The notes under the pieces are model-generated. The model did not search any database. It was not told the origin of the DNA and was given only the letters and a program-made list of their open reading frames with translations. Positions 51,943-60,220 of a DNA stretch of 64,000 nucleotides are shown one piece after another; the first letter of the stretch is position 1, and each line of letters opens with the position of its first letter. The position numbers and the translations under genes are program-made. This stretch comes from Ornithinimicrobium cerasi (GTDB taxonomy: Bacteria; Actinomycetota; Actinomycetes; Actinomycetales; Dermatophilaceae), in the NCBI RefSeq assembly GCF_003702705.1, contig NZ_QZMN01000001.1:124001-188000 (forward strand), in the 5' to 3' direction.

Positions 51943-52692
51943 GTGCCGATCGAGCCCCCACCGTCCCGGTGGGGGCTCGACGCGTCCCGGGCGACGCCCG
52001 GGGAGGACCTGGTGGGGGTGGGGGCCGACCTCGAGCCGGGCACGATCCTGTCGGCCTACCGGCACGGCATCTTCCCGATGGGCCTGGGCCCCCGCGGCGG
52101 ACCTCCCCTCGGGTGGTGGTCGCCGGACCCGCGGGGCGTGCTCCTGCCGGGTGACCTGCACGTCAGCCGCTCGCTGCGGCGCTCCCTGCGCGGTCTGGAG
52201 ATCCGCCACGACACCGCGTTCGCCGAGGTGGTCGCCGGCTGCGCCGCACCCGGTCGGGACGGTGCCTGGATCACGCCGCGCATCGCCCGCGCCTACCAGC
52301 AGCTGCACCACCTCGGGTGGGCGCACTCGGTCGAGGTGTGGCAGGACGACCAGCTCGTCGGCGGCCTCTACGGGCTGGCGATCGGGCGGCTGTTCGCCGC
52401 CGAGTCGAAGTTCCACCGGGCCACCGACGCGTCCAAGGCGGCGGTGGTCGGCCTCGTCCGCGCCCTGGAGGAGGACGGCCGGCCGTGGCTCCTCGACGTG
52501 CAGTGGCGCACCGACCATCTCGCGACCCTCGGCGTGCGCGAGGTGAGCCGCTCGGCATACCTGGAGATGGTGGCCTCGGCAGTCGCTGAGGAGCTCCCGT
52601 CCCGGTGGCGTGCCACGCCCCACCACGGGGGTGCCCACGTGCGAGAATGCGCGAGTGGTGACGGTATGGTTTCACCCAGTCATGCCCGGTAG
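51943..52692 (+). CDS. aat: Leucyl/phenylalanyl-tRNA-protein transferase
   Basis: 249 residues from GTG 51943. Start EPPPSRWGLDASRATPGEDLV, then LVGVGADLEPGTILSAYRHGIFPMG, GWWSPDPRGVLLPGDL, and AYQQLHHLGWAHSVEVW, the usual order. Adds Leu or Phe to N-terminal Lys/Arg of proteins for ClpS/ClpAP degradation. The catalytic region reads FAAESKFHRATDASK; the family more often has FGESMF, so the motif differs. A strong hairpin overlaps codons 3-13 (see 51951-51979). The last 90 bases hold the promoter region of ctaC. Confidence 0.88.
   Translation: MPIEPPPSRWGLDASRATPGEDLVGVGADLEPGTILSAYRHGIFPMGLGPRGGPPLGWWSPDPRGVLLPGDLHVSRSLRRSLRGLEIRHDTAFAEVVAGCAAPGRDGAWITPRIARAYQQLHHLGWAHSVEVWQDDQLVGGLYGLAIGRLFAAESKFHRATDASKAAVVGLVRALEEDGRPWLLDVQWRTDHLATLGVREVSRSAYLEMVASAVAEELPSRWRATPHHGGAHVRECASGDGMVSPSHAR
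51951..51979 (+). terminator. Terminator-like hairpin overlapping the aat start
   Basis: CGAGCCCCCACC-GTCCC-GGTGGGGGCTCG is a perfect 12-bp stem. It follows erpA by 24 bases but lies inside the first codons of aat. It may terminate most erpA transcripts or hide the aat start region; the codons it contains are the normal family N-terminus. Confidence 0.6.
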
Positions 52693-52715
52693 TCCGAGAA
52701 GTGCGAGGTGTCCCA

Positions 52716-53639
52716 GTGCAACGGCGTAAGGATTCCCGGCCCACCGTGGTCGGAAAGCGGTGGGGGCTGGCCGCCACCGGGGTGGGCACGGCGCTGCTGC
52801 TGAGCGGGTGCGGGGAGGACTTCACCCGGGGGTACATGCCGGAGCCGGTGACCGAGGTCGGGCCGACCGTCATCAGCTTCTGGAACGCCACGTGGATCGC
52901 CGCGCTGGTGATCGGCGTGCTCGTGTGGGGGCTCATCCTGTGGAGCGTCTTCGCCTACCGGCGCCGCAGCGACAAGGACCTCCCGACGCAGTTCCGCTAC
53001 CACGTGCCGCTGGAGATCCTCTACACCGTCGTCCCGATCTTCATGGTCGCCGCGCTCTTCGGCAAGACCATCGAGGTGCAGAACGACATGCTGGCCCGCG
53101 AGGAGGACCCGGACGTCGTGGTCAACGTCGTCGGCAAGAAGTGGAGCTGGGACTTCAACTACGTCAACGAGGACGTCTACGTCACCGGGATCCAGGCCAA
53201 CGGCCTCAACGAGGGCGAGCCGGGGCTGCGCGAGACGCTGCCGACCATGGTGCTGCCGGTCGACAGCAGGGTGGAGTTCGTCCTCACCTCGCGGGACGTC
53301 ATCCACTCCTTCTGGGTGCCGCAGTTCCTGCAGAAGCTGGACATGGTGCCCGGGCGGGTGAACATCTTCCAGGTGACCACCACCGAGGAGGGCCGCTTCG
53401 ACGGCAAGTGCGCCGAGCTCTGCGGCGCCTACCACTCCGAGATGCTGTTCAACGTGGAGGTCGTGCCGCAGGCGGAGTACGACGCCTTCGTCGAGGACCT
53501 CCGCTCCTCCGGCCAGACCGGCCAGCTCGGTCAGGAGCTGGACCAGTACGAGCTCCAGCTCGACCAGCAGGACCGGCTGGTCGACCCGGACGAGGGCTTC
53601 GTCCGTGACGGCGACCTCACCGACGACGACGGTCGCTGA
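52716..53639 (+). CDS. ctaC: Cytochrome c oxidase subunit II
   Basis: 307 residues from GTG 52716; an in-frame GTG 52701 is an alternative. Signal peptide with lipobox LLLSGC (Cys about residue 32), two membrane helices, then the periplasmic CuA domain with the copper ligands in [13 protein letters not shown] and [11 protein letters not shown]. The C-terminal tail is Gln/Asp-rich and soluble. Receives electrons from the cytochrome c domains of QcrC and passes them to subunit I. First gene of ctaC-ctaD-ctaF. Confidence 0.95.
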   Translation: MQRRKDSRPTVVGKRWGLAATGVGTALLLSGCGEDFTRGYMPEPVTEVGPTVISFWNATWIAALVIGVLVWGLILWSVFAYRRRSDKDLPTQFRYHVPLEILYTVVPIFMVAALFGKTIEVQNDMLAREEDPDVVVNVVGKKWSWDFNYVNEDVYVTGIQANGLNEGEPGLRETLPTMVLPVDSRVEFVLTSRDVIHSFWVPQFLQKLDMVPGRVNIFQVTTTEEGRFDGKCAELCGAYHSEMLFNVEVVPQAEYDAFVEDLRSSGQTGQLGQELDQYELQLDQQDRLVDPDEGFVRDGDLTDDDGR

Positions 53640-53656
53640 GGAAAGGGACGAGACTC

Positions 53657-55426
53657 ATGGCAATCATCACCAGGCCCCGTCACGAGGCACGCACACCCAG
53701 GTCGGTCGAGGAGCGCAGCTCGTGGGTGCGCGCCTTCGTCAAGATCATCACGACGACCGACCACAAGGTCATCGGCAACCTCTACTTCGCCACCACCATG
53801 GCGTGGTTCATCATCGGCGGCATCATGGCGCTGATCATCCGCGCCGAGCTCTTCACCCCGGGGCTGCAGGTCGTGATGAACCCCGACCAGTACAACCAGA
53901 TGTTCACCATGCACGGCACGATCATGCTGCTGATGTTCGCGACCCCGTTGTTCGCGGGATTCGCCAACGCGCTCGTGCCGCTGCAGATCGGTTCCCCGGA
54001 CGTCGCGTTCCCCCGGCTGAACATGCTCGCCTACTGGATGTACTTCTTCGGCAGCCTCATCGCCGTGGGCGGCTTCCTGACCCCCGAGGGCGCAGCCAGC
54101 TTCGGCTGGTTCGCCTACCAGCCGCTCGCCGGCCCGACGCACAGCCCGGGTCTGGGTGGTGACCTGTGGGTGCTGGGTCTGGCGCTCACCGGTTTCGCGA
54201 CGATCTTCGGCGCCGTCAACTTCATCACCACGATCGTGTGCATGCGCGCTCCCGGGATGACGATGTTCCGGATGCCGATCTTCACCTGGAACATCCTGGT
54301 GACCTCGATCCTGGCGCTGATGGTCTTCCCGGTGCTGGCCGCCGCGCTCTTCGGGATGGCGGCCGACCGCATCTTCGGGTGGCACATCTTCGACCCCTCG
54401 CGCGGCGGGGCGATGCTGTGGCAGCACCTGTTCTGGTTCTTCGGCCACCCCGAGGTCTACATCATCGCGCTGCCGTTCTTCGGCATCATCACCGAGGTCA
54501 TCCCCGTCTTCAGCCGCAAGCCGCTCTTCGGCTACAAGACGCTGGTCATGGCGACGGTGGCGATCGCGGCCCTGTCGGTCGCGGTGTGGGCGCACCACAT
54601 GTACGCCACCGGCGCCATCATGCTCGAGTTCTTCACGATCATGACGATGCTCATCGCCGTCCCGACGGGTGTGAAGTTCTTCAACTGGACCGGCACGATG
54701 TGGCGCGGCTCGATCAAGATGGACACGCCGATGCTCTGGGCGGTCGGCTTCCTCGTGACCTTCCTCTTCGGCGGCCTGACGGGGATCATCCTGGCCAGCC
54801 CCGCGCTGGACTTCCACGTCACCGACTCCTACTTCGTGGTGGCGCACTTCCACTACGTGGTCTTCGGCACGGTCGTCTTCGCGATGTTCGCCGGCTACTA
54901 CTTCTGGTGGCCGAAGTTCACCGGGCACATGCTCGACGAGACGCTCGGCAAGATCCACTTCTGGATGCTGTTCTTCGGCTTCCACGGCACCTTCCTCATC
55001 CAGCACTGGCTGGGCGTGATCGGTATGCCGCGCCGGTACGCCGACTACATGCCGGACGAGGGGTTCACCTGGATGAACCAGCTGTCCACGGTGTCCTCGT
55101 TCCTGCTGGCCGCCTCGATGCTGCCCTTCTTCTTCGCCGTGTGGAAGAGCTTCCAGACGCCGAAGGTGCTGGTCGACGACCCGTGGGGCTGGGGCGGATC
55201 GCTGGAGTGGGCCACGTCCTGCCCGCCCCCGCGGCACAACTTCGAGTCGATCCCGCGGATCCGTTCCGAGCGGCCTGCCTTCGACCTGCACCACCCGGAG
55301 GTCGGCACCCTGGAGTCGCCCGAGCCGGACAAGGGCATCGCCGAGGAGCTGCTCGGCGGGCCGGACACCGACCCCCAGGGGCGGGTCGGTACCGAGAGCG
55401 GTGGCGACACCGGGAAGGGGCGCTGA
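53657..55426 (+). CDS. ctaD: Cytochrome c oxidase subunit I
   Basis: 589 residues, twelve membrane helices. Heme ligand in [13 protein letters not shown], binuclear centre [18 protein letters not shown], and heme a/a3 pair in [15 protein letters not shown]. The proton-channel motif GFANALVPL is in the usual place. The C-terminal extension after residue 520 is soluble, ending in PGGDTGKGR-like residues. It reduces oxygen and pumps protons. In many actinobacteria ctaD lies elsewhere; here it is between ctaC and ctaF. Confidence 0.97.
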   Translation: MAIITRPRHEARTPRSVEERSSWVRAFVKIITTTDHKVIGNLYFATTMAWFIIGGIMALIIRAELFTPGLQVVMNPDQYNQMFTMHGTIMLLMFATPLFAGFANALVPLQIGSPDVAFPRLNMLAYWMYFFGSLIAVGGFLTPEGAASFGWFAYQPLAGPTHSPGLGGDLWVLGLALTGFATIFGAVNFITTIVCMRAPGMTMFRMPIFTWNILVTSILALMVFPVLAAALFGMAADRIFGWHIFDPSRGGAMLWQHLFWFFGHPEVYIIALPFFGIITEVIPVFSRKPLFGYKTLVMATVAIAALSVAVWAHHMYATGAIMLEFFTIMTMLIAVPTGVKFFNWTGTMWRGSIKMDTPMLWAVGFLVTFLFGGLTGIILASPALDFHVTDSYFVVAHFHYVVFGTVVFAMFAGYYFWWPKFTGHMLDETLGKIHFWMLFFGFHGTFLIQHWLGVIGMPRRYADYMPDEGFTWMNQLSTVSSFLLAASMLPFFFAVWKSFQTPKVLVDDPWGWGGSLEWATSCPPPRHNFESIPRIRSERPAFDLHHPEVGTLESPEPDKGIAEELLGGPDTDPQGRVGTESGGDTGKGR

Positions 55427-55429
55427 GCG

Positions 55430-55831
55430 ATGAAGGTTGAGTCCAAGCTCTTCGGCTACCTGGTCATCTACTTCGTCGTCGTCGGCATCATCTATGCCGT
55501 CGTGACCGACTTCGGAGAGTGGGTCGGCATCGTCGGGCTGCTGCTGACAGCCGCCATGACGGCCTTCGTCGCCTGGTTCTTCTGGCTCTCGGGCCGCAAC
55601 GTCGACCCGCGTCCCGAGGACGACCTCGAGGGCGAGATCGCCGATCAGACCGGTGACTACGGTCACTTCGCCCCCTACTCGTGGTGGCCGCTGTGGCTGG
55701 GCCTGTCCACCTCGATCATGGTCCTCGGGGTGGCCGTCGGGTGGTGGCTGGTCGTCGTGACCCTGCCGTTCGTGGCGGTCGCCGTGGTCGGGTGGACCTT
55801 CGAGTACTTCCGGGGCGCCAGGGCGATCTGA
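55430..55831 (+). CDS. ctaF: Cytochrome c oxidase subunit IV (actinobacterial)
   Basis: 133 residues from ATG 55430, 4 bases after ctaD. Four membrane helices (about 8-27, 32-52, 84-103, 105-125) with the polar loop SGRNVDPRPEDDLEGEIADQ. It stabilises the oxidase in the bc1-aa3 supercomplex. Followed by a strong bidirectional terminator. Confidence 0.93.
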   Translation: MKVESKLFGYLVIYFVVVGIIYAVVTDFGEWVGIVGLLLTAAMTAFVAWFFWLSGRNVDPRPEDDLEGEIADQTGDYGHFAPYSWWPLWLGLSTSIMVLGVAVGWWLVVVTLPFVAVAVVGWTFEYFRGARAI

Positions 55832-55848
55832 CACCCGCAGCACGACGT

Positions 55849-55887
55849 CGAACCCCCGGTCCCGCAGCTGCGGGGACCGGGGGTTCG
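55849..55887. terminator. Bidirectional terminator between ctaF and trpD
   Basis: CGAACCCCCGGTCCCGCAG and CTGCGGGGACCGGGGGTTCG pair with one unpaired base, and outer bases extend the stem. Suits the convergent genes. Confidence 0.85.
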
Positions 55888-55951
55888 TCGTCGGCGGGGT
55901 CGGGGGTGGAGGGATCCGCCCCTTGCGGGGACGGGACGGACGGGGAGTAGG

Positions 55952-57046
55952 TCAGCCCAGGGCCCGGCTGGCCCCGACCCAGCGCTCCACGAGGCTGGCG
56001 GCGGACCCGTCGTCGAGCGCGGCGGCCGCACGGTCCATCCCGGACCGCACCAGGGTGTGCAGGGCGCCCTCGTCGGTGGGGTGGGCATCACTCTCACCGG
56101 CCTGCAGGAGCGCGAGCCCGGTGCCGGCGTTGAGCAGCACGGCATCACGGACGGCGCCCGTGGAGCCCCCGAGCAGACCGCGGGCCACCTCGGCGTTGTG
56201 CTCCGCGTCGCCGCCCCGCAGCGCGTCCACCGGGTGCAGGTCCAGCCCCAGCCGCCGGGGGTCGAGCGTCCACTCGTGGACGATGCCGTCCCGGCCGACC
56301 CACCACACCCGGCTCGTCGTCGCCGGGGAGACCTCGTCCAGCCCGTCGTCACCGCGGAACACCGTCGCCTGCGTGCCCCGCGCGGCGAACACCCCCGCCA
56401 TGAGGGGTGCCATGCGCGCGTCAGCCGAGCCGACGACGGCATACCTCGTGCCTGCGGGGTTGGTCAGCGGGCCCAGGAAGTTGAACGCGGTGGCGATCCC
56501 CAGCTCGCGCCGAACGGGGGCGGCGTGCCGCATGGAGGGGTGAAAGACGTTGGCGAAGGCGAAGGTGATGCCCACCTCGCCGGCCAGCGCGCCCACCTGC
56601 TCGGGGGAGAGGTCGAGCCGGACGCCGAGCGCCTCGAGCATGTCGGCCGAGCCGGAGCGGCTGGAGGACGCCCGGTTGCCGTGCTTGACGACGACCGCCC
56701 CGGCCGCCGCCATGACGATGGCGGCCATCGAGGAGATGTTGACGGTCATGGCACGGTCGCCACCGGTCCCGACGATGTCGATCGTCGGACCCTCGACGGT
56801 CAACCGGTGGGCGTGCTCGAGCATCATCGCGGCCAGACCGGACATCTCCTCGACCGTCTCACCCTTGCTGCGCAGCGCCACGAGGAAGGCGGCCAGCTGG
56901 GTCGGGGCGGCGTCCCCGGACATCACCCGGTCCATCGCCCAGGCGGTCTGCGCGCTCGTGAGGTCGGTGCCGCCGACGAGCGCGGTCAGCAGGTCGGGCC
57001 AGGTGTGGCCGGCGTCGTCCGCGGGGGAGGAGCTCGGGGAGGTCAC
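55952..57046 (-). CDS. trpD: Anthranilate phosphoribosyltransferase
   Basis: Second step of tryptophan synthesis, joining anthranilate to phosphoribosyl diphosphate. 364 residues from GTG 57046. PRPP motif IDIVGTGGDRAMTVNISS, KHGNRASSSRSGSADMLEALG, and FANVFHPSMRHAAPVRRELG. Its start overlaps the stop of the receiver-like gene (GTGA), so the two are co-translated. Not in a trp operon, as is usual in actinobacteria; next to ctaE. Confidence 0.97.
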   Translation of the reverse strand: MTSPSSSPADDAGHTWPDLLTALVGGTDLTSAQTAWAMDRVMSGDAAPTQLAAFLVALRSKGETVEEMSGLAAMMLEHAHRLTVEGPTIDIVGTGGDRAMTVNISSMAAIVMAAAGAVVVKHGNRASSSRSGSADMLEALGVRLDLSPEQVGALAGEVGITFAFANVFHPSMRHAAPVRRELGIATAFNFLGPLTNPAGTRYAVVGSADARMAPLMAGVFAARGTQATVFRGDDGLDEVSPATTSRVWWVGRDGIVHEWTLDPRRLGLDLHPVDALRGGDAEHNAEVARGLLGGSTGAVRDAVLLNAGTGLALLQAGESDAHPTDEGALHTLVRSGMDRAAAALDDGSAASLVERWVGASRALG

Positions 57047-57489
57047 CGGCGGGCGAGGTCGGCGACCGCGGTGGCCAGCCTGCGCGGGTCAACCGGACGG
57101 GGCACGGCCGCGTCGGCGAGCGACCACGTGGCCAGCCACCCGTCCACCGCCCGTCCGGTGAGGACCACGATCGGCGGGCACTGGAAGATCTCGTTCTTGA
57201 GCTGGCGGCTGATGCCCATGCCGCCGTACGGCTGCGCCTCGCCGTCGAGGACGAGGACGTCGAAGGAGTCGTCCCTGACCGCCATCAGGACTGCGTCGGG
57301 GGTGGCGCACTCGTGCCACCGCTCGATGATGACGTCGTCGGCCGGGCTGTCGCCGACACCGACCCGGACGGCGTCGCGGACGGCCCGGTCGCTGCTGTAG
57401 AGGAGCACGGAGATGCCCCGCGCGGACGACTCCCCGGCACCGGCGCCGAGGGTCGAGGAGCCGTCGTGGGTGTCGTGAGTCGCGGTCAT
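57043..57489 (-). CDS. Receiver-like (response-regulator-related) protein
   Basis: 148 residues from ATG 57489. ISVLLYSSDRAVRDAVRVGVG, then FDVLVLDGEAQPYGGM with an Asp in the phosphorylation position, and IVVLTGRAVDGWLAT, outline a CheY-like fold without an output domain. The acidic pair at the start is replaced (YSSD), so phosphorylation is doubtful. Coupled to trpD and divergent from ctaE; this layout is conserved in actinobacteria. Confidence 0.8.
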   Translation of the reverse strand: MTATHDTHDGSSTLGAGAGESSARGISVLLYSSDRAVRDAVRVGVGDSPADDVIIERWHECATPDAVLMAVRDDSFDVLVLDGEAQPYGGMGISRQLKNEIFQCPPIVVLTGRAVDGWLATWSLADAAVPRPVDPRRLATAVADLARR

Positions 57490-57583
57490 GCGCACGATGG
57501 TATTCCAGAGCTGGCGGGTGGCATCGACCCCGTCCCGGCCCGGTGCCACGCCGGGGTGGGACGGGGGTCACCCGCGCACGATG

Positions 57584-57604
57584 TTGATAAGCCATAATGT
57601 GCGG
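57584..57604 (+). promoter_or_regulatory. Promoter of the ctaE-qcrCAB operon
   Basis: TTGATA, GCC, then CATAAT (57593-57598), ending six bases before the GTG of ctaE. A leaderless transcript is likely. This AT-rich stretch is the only one in the divergent gap with the receiver-like gene. Confidence 0.5.
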
Positions 57605-58282
57605 GTGGCGACGACATCAGCAGTGACGATGACTGACGCGGAGCGCTTCCACGCGACCGCGCACGGGCCGGCGACGCGCCCGAACATGACCGGGGTGGGC
57701 ACGATGGTCTGGCTGTCGAGCGAGATCATGTTCTTCGCCGGCCTCTTCGCCATGTACTTCACCATCCGCGCGGCCTCCCCGGACCTGTGGCCCGAGCGCA
57801 CCGCCTACCTCGACCTGACGTTCGCCTCCATCAACACGCTGATCCTCGTCATCTCCTCGGTCTGGTGCCAGTTCGGTGTCTGGAAGGCCGAGCGGGGCGT
57901 CCCGCACCGGACCGGCAGCCTGCTGAAGATCGGCAACCCGTTGGGTGCGGAGGGCTGGGGGATGCGCGAGTGGTACGTCCTCACCTACCTCTTCGGGGCG
58001 ACGTTCATCGCCGGCCAGGTCTGGGAGTACGCCACGCTGACCATGGAGGGCGTGACGCCGACCGCCGACTCCTACGGCTCGGTGTTCTTCATCACCACCG
58101 GCTTCCACGGGCTGCACGTCACCGGCGGCCTGCTCGCCTTCCTCCTCATCATCGGCCGCAGCTTCACCGCCAAGCGCTACACCCACGCCCAGGCCACGGG
58201 CGCGGTCGTGACGTCGTACTACTGGCACTTCGTCGACGTCGTCTGGATCGCGCTCTTCTTCGTCATCTACGTCCTGCAGTGA
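57605..58282 (+). CDS. ctaE: Cytochrome c oxidase subunit III
   Basis: 225 residues from GTG 57605. Five membrane helices, with MVWLSSEIMFFAGLFAMYF, VWEYATLTMEGVTPT, FHGLHVTGGLLAF and SYYWHFVDVVWIALF. First gene of ctaE-qcrC-qcrA-qcrB; together with CtaCDF it makes the aa3 oxidase. Confidence 0.96.
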   Translation: MATTSAVTMTDAERFHATAHGPATRPNMTGVGTMVWLSSEIMFFAGLFAMYFTIRAASPDLWPERTAYLDLTFASINTLILVISSVWCQFGVWKAERGVPHRTGSLLKIGNPLGAEGWGMREWYVLTYLFGATFIAGQVWEYATLTMEGVTPTADSYGSVFFITTGFHGLHVTGGLLAFLLIIGRSFTAKRYTHAQATGAVVTSYYWHFVDVVWIALFFVIYVLQ

Positions 58283-58341
58283 CGAGGATGAGCGACGTCG
58301 CACCCGACTCCCCGCACCACCCGATCCGGAAGGACCGACGA

Positions 58342-59145
58342 GTGAGTTCCCCCGCCGCTCTCCGCCGCAGCCCGCTCGCGCTGCTGGTGGTGCTGTTCCT
58401 GGGGCTGTGCTTCACCGGCACCGCCTACGCCGCCCTGCAGCCGGCGGTCCCGCCCGGCACCTCCTCCTCGACCGTGTCGCCCGAGGACATCGAGGCGGGC
58501 AAGCAGCTCTTCCTCGGCAACTGCGCGACCTGCCACGGCACCAACGGCCAGGGCGTGGACCCCATCGGTCCCTCCCTCGTGGGCGTGGGGGCCGCCTCCG
58601 TCGACTTCCAGGTCTCCACCGGGCGTATGCCGCTCCCGGCACCGCAGGTGCAGGCCGACCGCAACGCCTCCCAGGTCCAGTTCTCGGAGGAGCAGATCAC
58701 CCAGCTCGCGGGCTACATCGACTCGCTCGGCCCGGGACCCGACGTGCCCGCCGAGGAGTGGCTCGACCTCGAGAACGCGGACATCGCCGCCGGTGGCGCG
58801 TCCTACCGAACCAACTGCGCGATGTGCCACAACTCCTCCGGCACCGGCGGGGCGCTGACCCGGGGCAAGTACGCCCCCACCCTGATGGGCGTGGAGGCAC
58901 AGCACATCTACGAGGCGATGGTCACCGGCCCGCAGTCCATGCCGGTCTTCAACGACCAGAACCTCCCGCCGCAGGAGAAGGAGAACATCATCGCCTTCCT
59001 CAAGAACATCGAGGAGGGCGGCAACTCCTACGGCGGCGCCGGCATCGGCAGCTACGGCCCCGCCGGGGACGCGCTCTTCGTATGGACCATCGGCATCGGC
59101 TCGCTGATCGCCCTGGCGGTCTGGATCGGACGGAAGGCAGCCTGA
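58342..59145 (+). CDS. qcrC: Cytochrome bc1 complex diheme cytochrome c
   Basis: 267 residues from GTG 58342 with GGAAGG upstream; an ATG at 58288 gives an 18-residue longer form. Signal/anchor helix (LLVVLFLGLCFTGTAYA), then two cytochrome c domains with heme sites CATCH and CAMCH and axial Met in RMPLP and SMPVF. A C-terminal helix (VWTIGIGSLIALAVWIG) anchors the protein. It passes electrons directly to CtaC, so no soluble cytochrome c is needed. Confidence 0.95.
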   Translation: MSSPAALRRSPLALLVVLFLGLCFTGTAYAALQPAVPPGTSSSTVSPEDIEAGKQLFLGNCATCHGTNGQGVDPIGPSLVGVGAASVDFQVSTGRMPLPAPQVQADRNASQVQFSEEQITQLAGYIDSLGPGPDVPAEEWLDLENADIAAGGASYRTNCAMCHNSSGTGGALTRGKYAPTLMGVEAQHIYEAMVTGPQSMPVFNDQNLPPQEKENIIAFLKNIEEGGNSYGGAGIGSYGPAGDALFVWTIGIGSLIALAVWIGRKAA

Positions 59146-59146
59146 C

Positions 59147-60220
59147 GTGAGCACCCACGACAACACCCCGGCCCTCGTCGACGACGCGCAGGACCGTTTC
59201 GCCAACCCGGGGTTCCCGCCCCACGTGCCCCGCCGGGCGGACGTCGACGAGTCGGCCGCCAACCGCGCCTCCGTCCAGGTCGTCGCGCTGTTCACGCTGT
59301 CGGCCCTGGCCTCCATCGCCTTCCTCGTGGCCTACTTCGTGATCGACCCCGAGCTGCGCGGCTCCATCATCGGCATCGGCGAGGTCAACCTCTTCCACGT
59401 CGTGCTCGGACTGACCATGGGTGTCTCGCTCCTGGGGATCGGGCTCGGGGCGGTGCACTGGGCCAAGACGCTGATGCCGGACGAGGAGATGGTCGAGCAG
59501 CGGCACTCTCTGCGGTCCAGCGACGAGGACCGCCAGGAGGTGGCGCGCCAGCTCTCCCACGGGTGGCGCGGCTCGCAGCTGAACCGGCGTACCGCGATCC
59601 TCGGCTCAGCCGGGGGGGCACTGGGTCTGTTCGCCCTGCCGCTGGTCGTCCCGGTCGTGGCCGGTCTCGGTCCCCGCCCCCGGGACGAGCTCTACACCAC
59701 CAACTGGGAGCCCGGCCTGCGGCTCATGATCGACCCGTCCGGGGCCCCCATCCGGGCCGCCGACGTCACCCAGGGCTCGGTCTTCCACGTCATGCCCGAG
59801 GGCTGGGTGGGTGACGAGGCCTTCGAGGTGCACGGCGCCGAGGAGGCGATGGCGTCCAAGTCCAAGGACCAGGTCATCCTCGTCAAGCTCGACCCCTCGA
59901 TCATCAACAGCCAGAAGCAGCGCGACTGGGGGTACGAGGGCATCGTCGCCTACTCCAAGGTGTGCACCCACGTCGGATGCCCCGTCGCGCTGTACGAGCA
60001 GCAGACGCACCACCTGCTGTGTCCGTGCCACCAGTCGACCTTCGACATGACGGAAGACTGCAAGGTCATCTTCGGCCCGGCCAAGCGGCCGCTGCCGCAA
60101 CTTCCCATCTCCGTCGACGACGAGGGCTACCTCGTCGCCGTCGACGGCTTCCGCGAGCCGATCGGCCCCAGCTTCTTCGAGCGTGAGCGTCCCGGCCTGT
60201 TGATGGAGGACGAGTCATGA
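59147..60220 (+). CDS. qcrA: Cytochrome bc1 complex Rieske iron-sulfur subunit
   Basis: 357 residues from GTG 59147. Three membrane helices (about 44-62, 76-103, 148-168) in place of the single helix of mitochondria, as is normal in actinobacteria. The Rieske cluster ligands are in CTHVGCPVALYE and CPCHQSTFD. Transfers electrons from quinol to QcrC. Overlaps qcrB by ATGA. Confidence 0.95.
   Translation: MSTHDNTPALVDDAQDRFANPGFPPHVPRRADVDESAANRASVQVVALFTLSALASIAFLVAYFVIDPELRGSIIGIGEVNLFHVVLGLTMGVSLLGIGLGAVHWAKTLMPDEEMVEQRHSLRSSDEDRQEVARQLSHGWRGSQLNRRTAILGSAGGALGLFALPLVVPVVAGLGPRPRDELYTTNWEPGLRLMIDPSGAPIRAADVTQGSVFHVMPEGWVGDEAFEVHGAEEAMASKSKDQVILVKLDPSIINSQKQRDWGYEGIVAYSKVCTHVGCPVALYEQQTHHLLCPCHQSTFDMTEDCKVIFGPAKRPLPQLPISVDDEGYLVAVDGFREPIGPSFFERERPGLLMEDES

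Noticed and set aside
53531-55843. 770-codon minus-strand open frame antisense to ctaD and ctaF
   Set aside because: Composition (long runs of Arg, His, Glu, Asp) is typical of antisense shadows; the plus-strand genes are certain.
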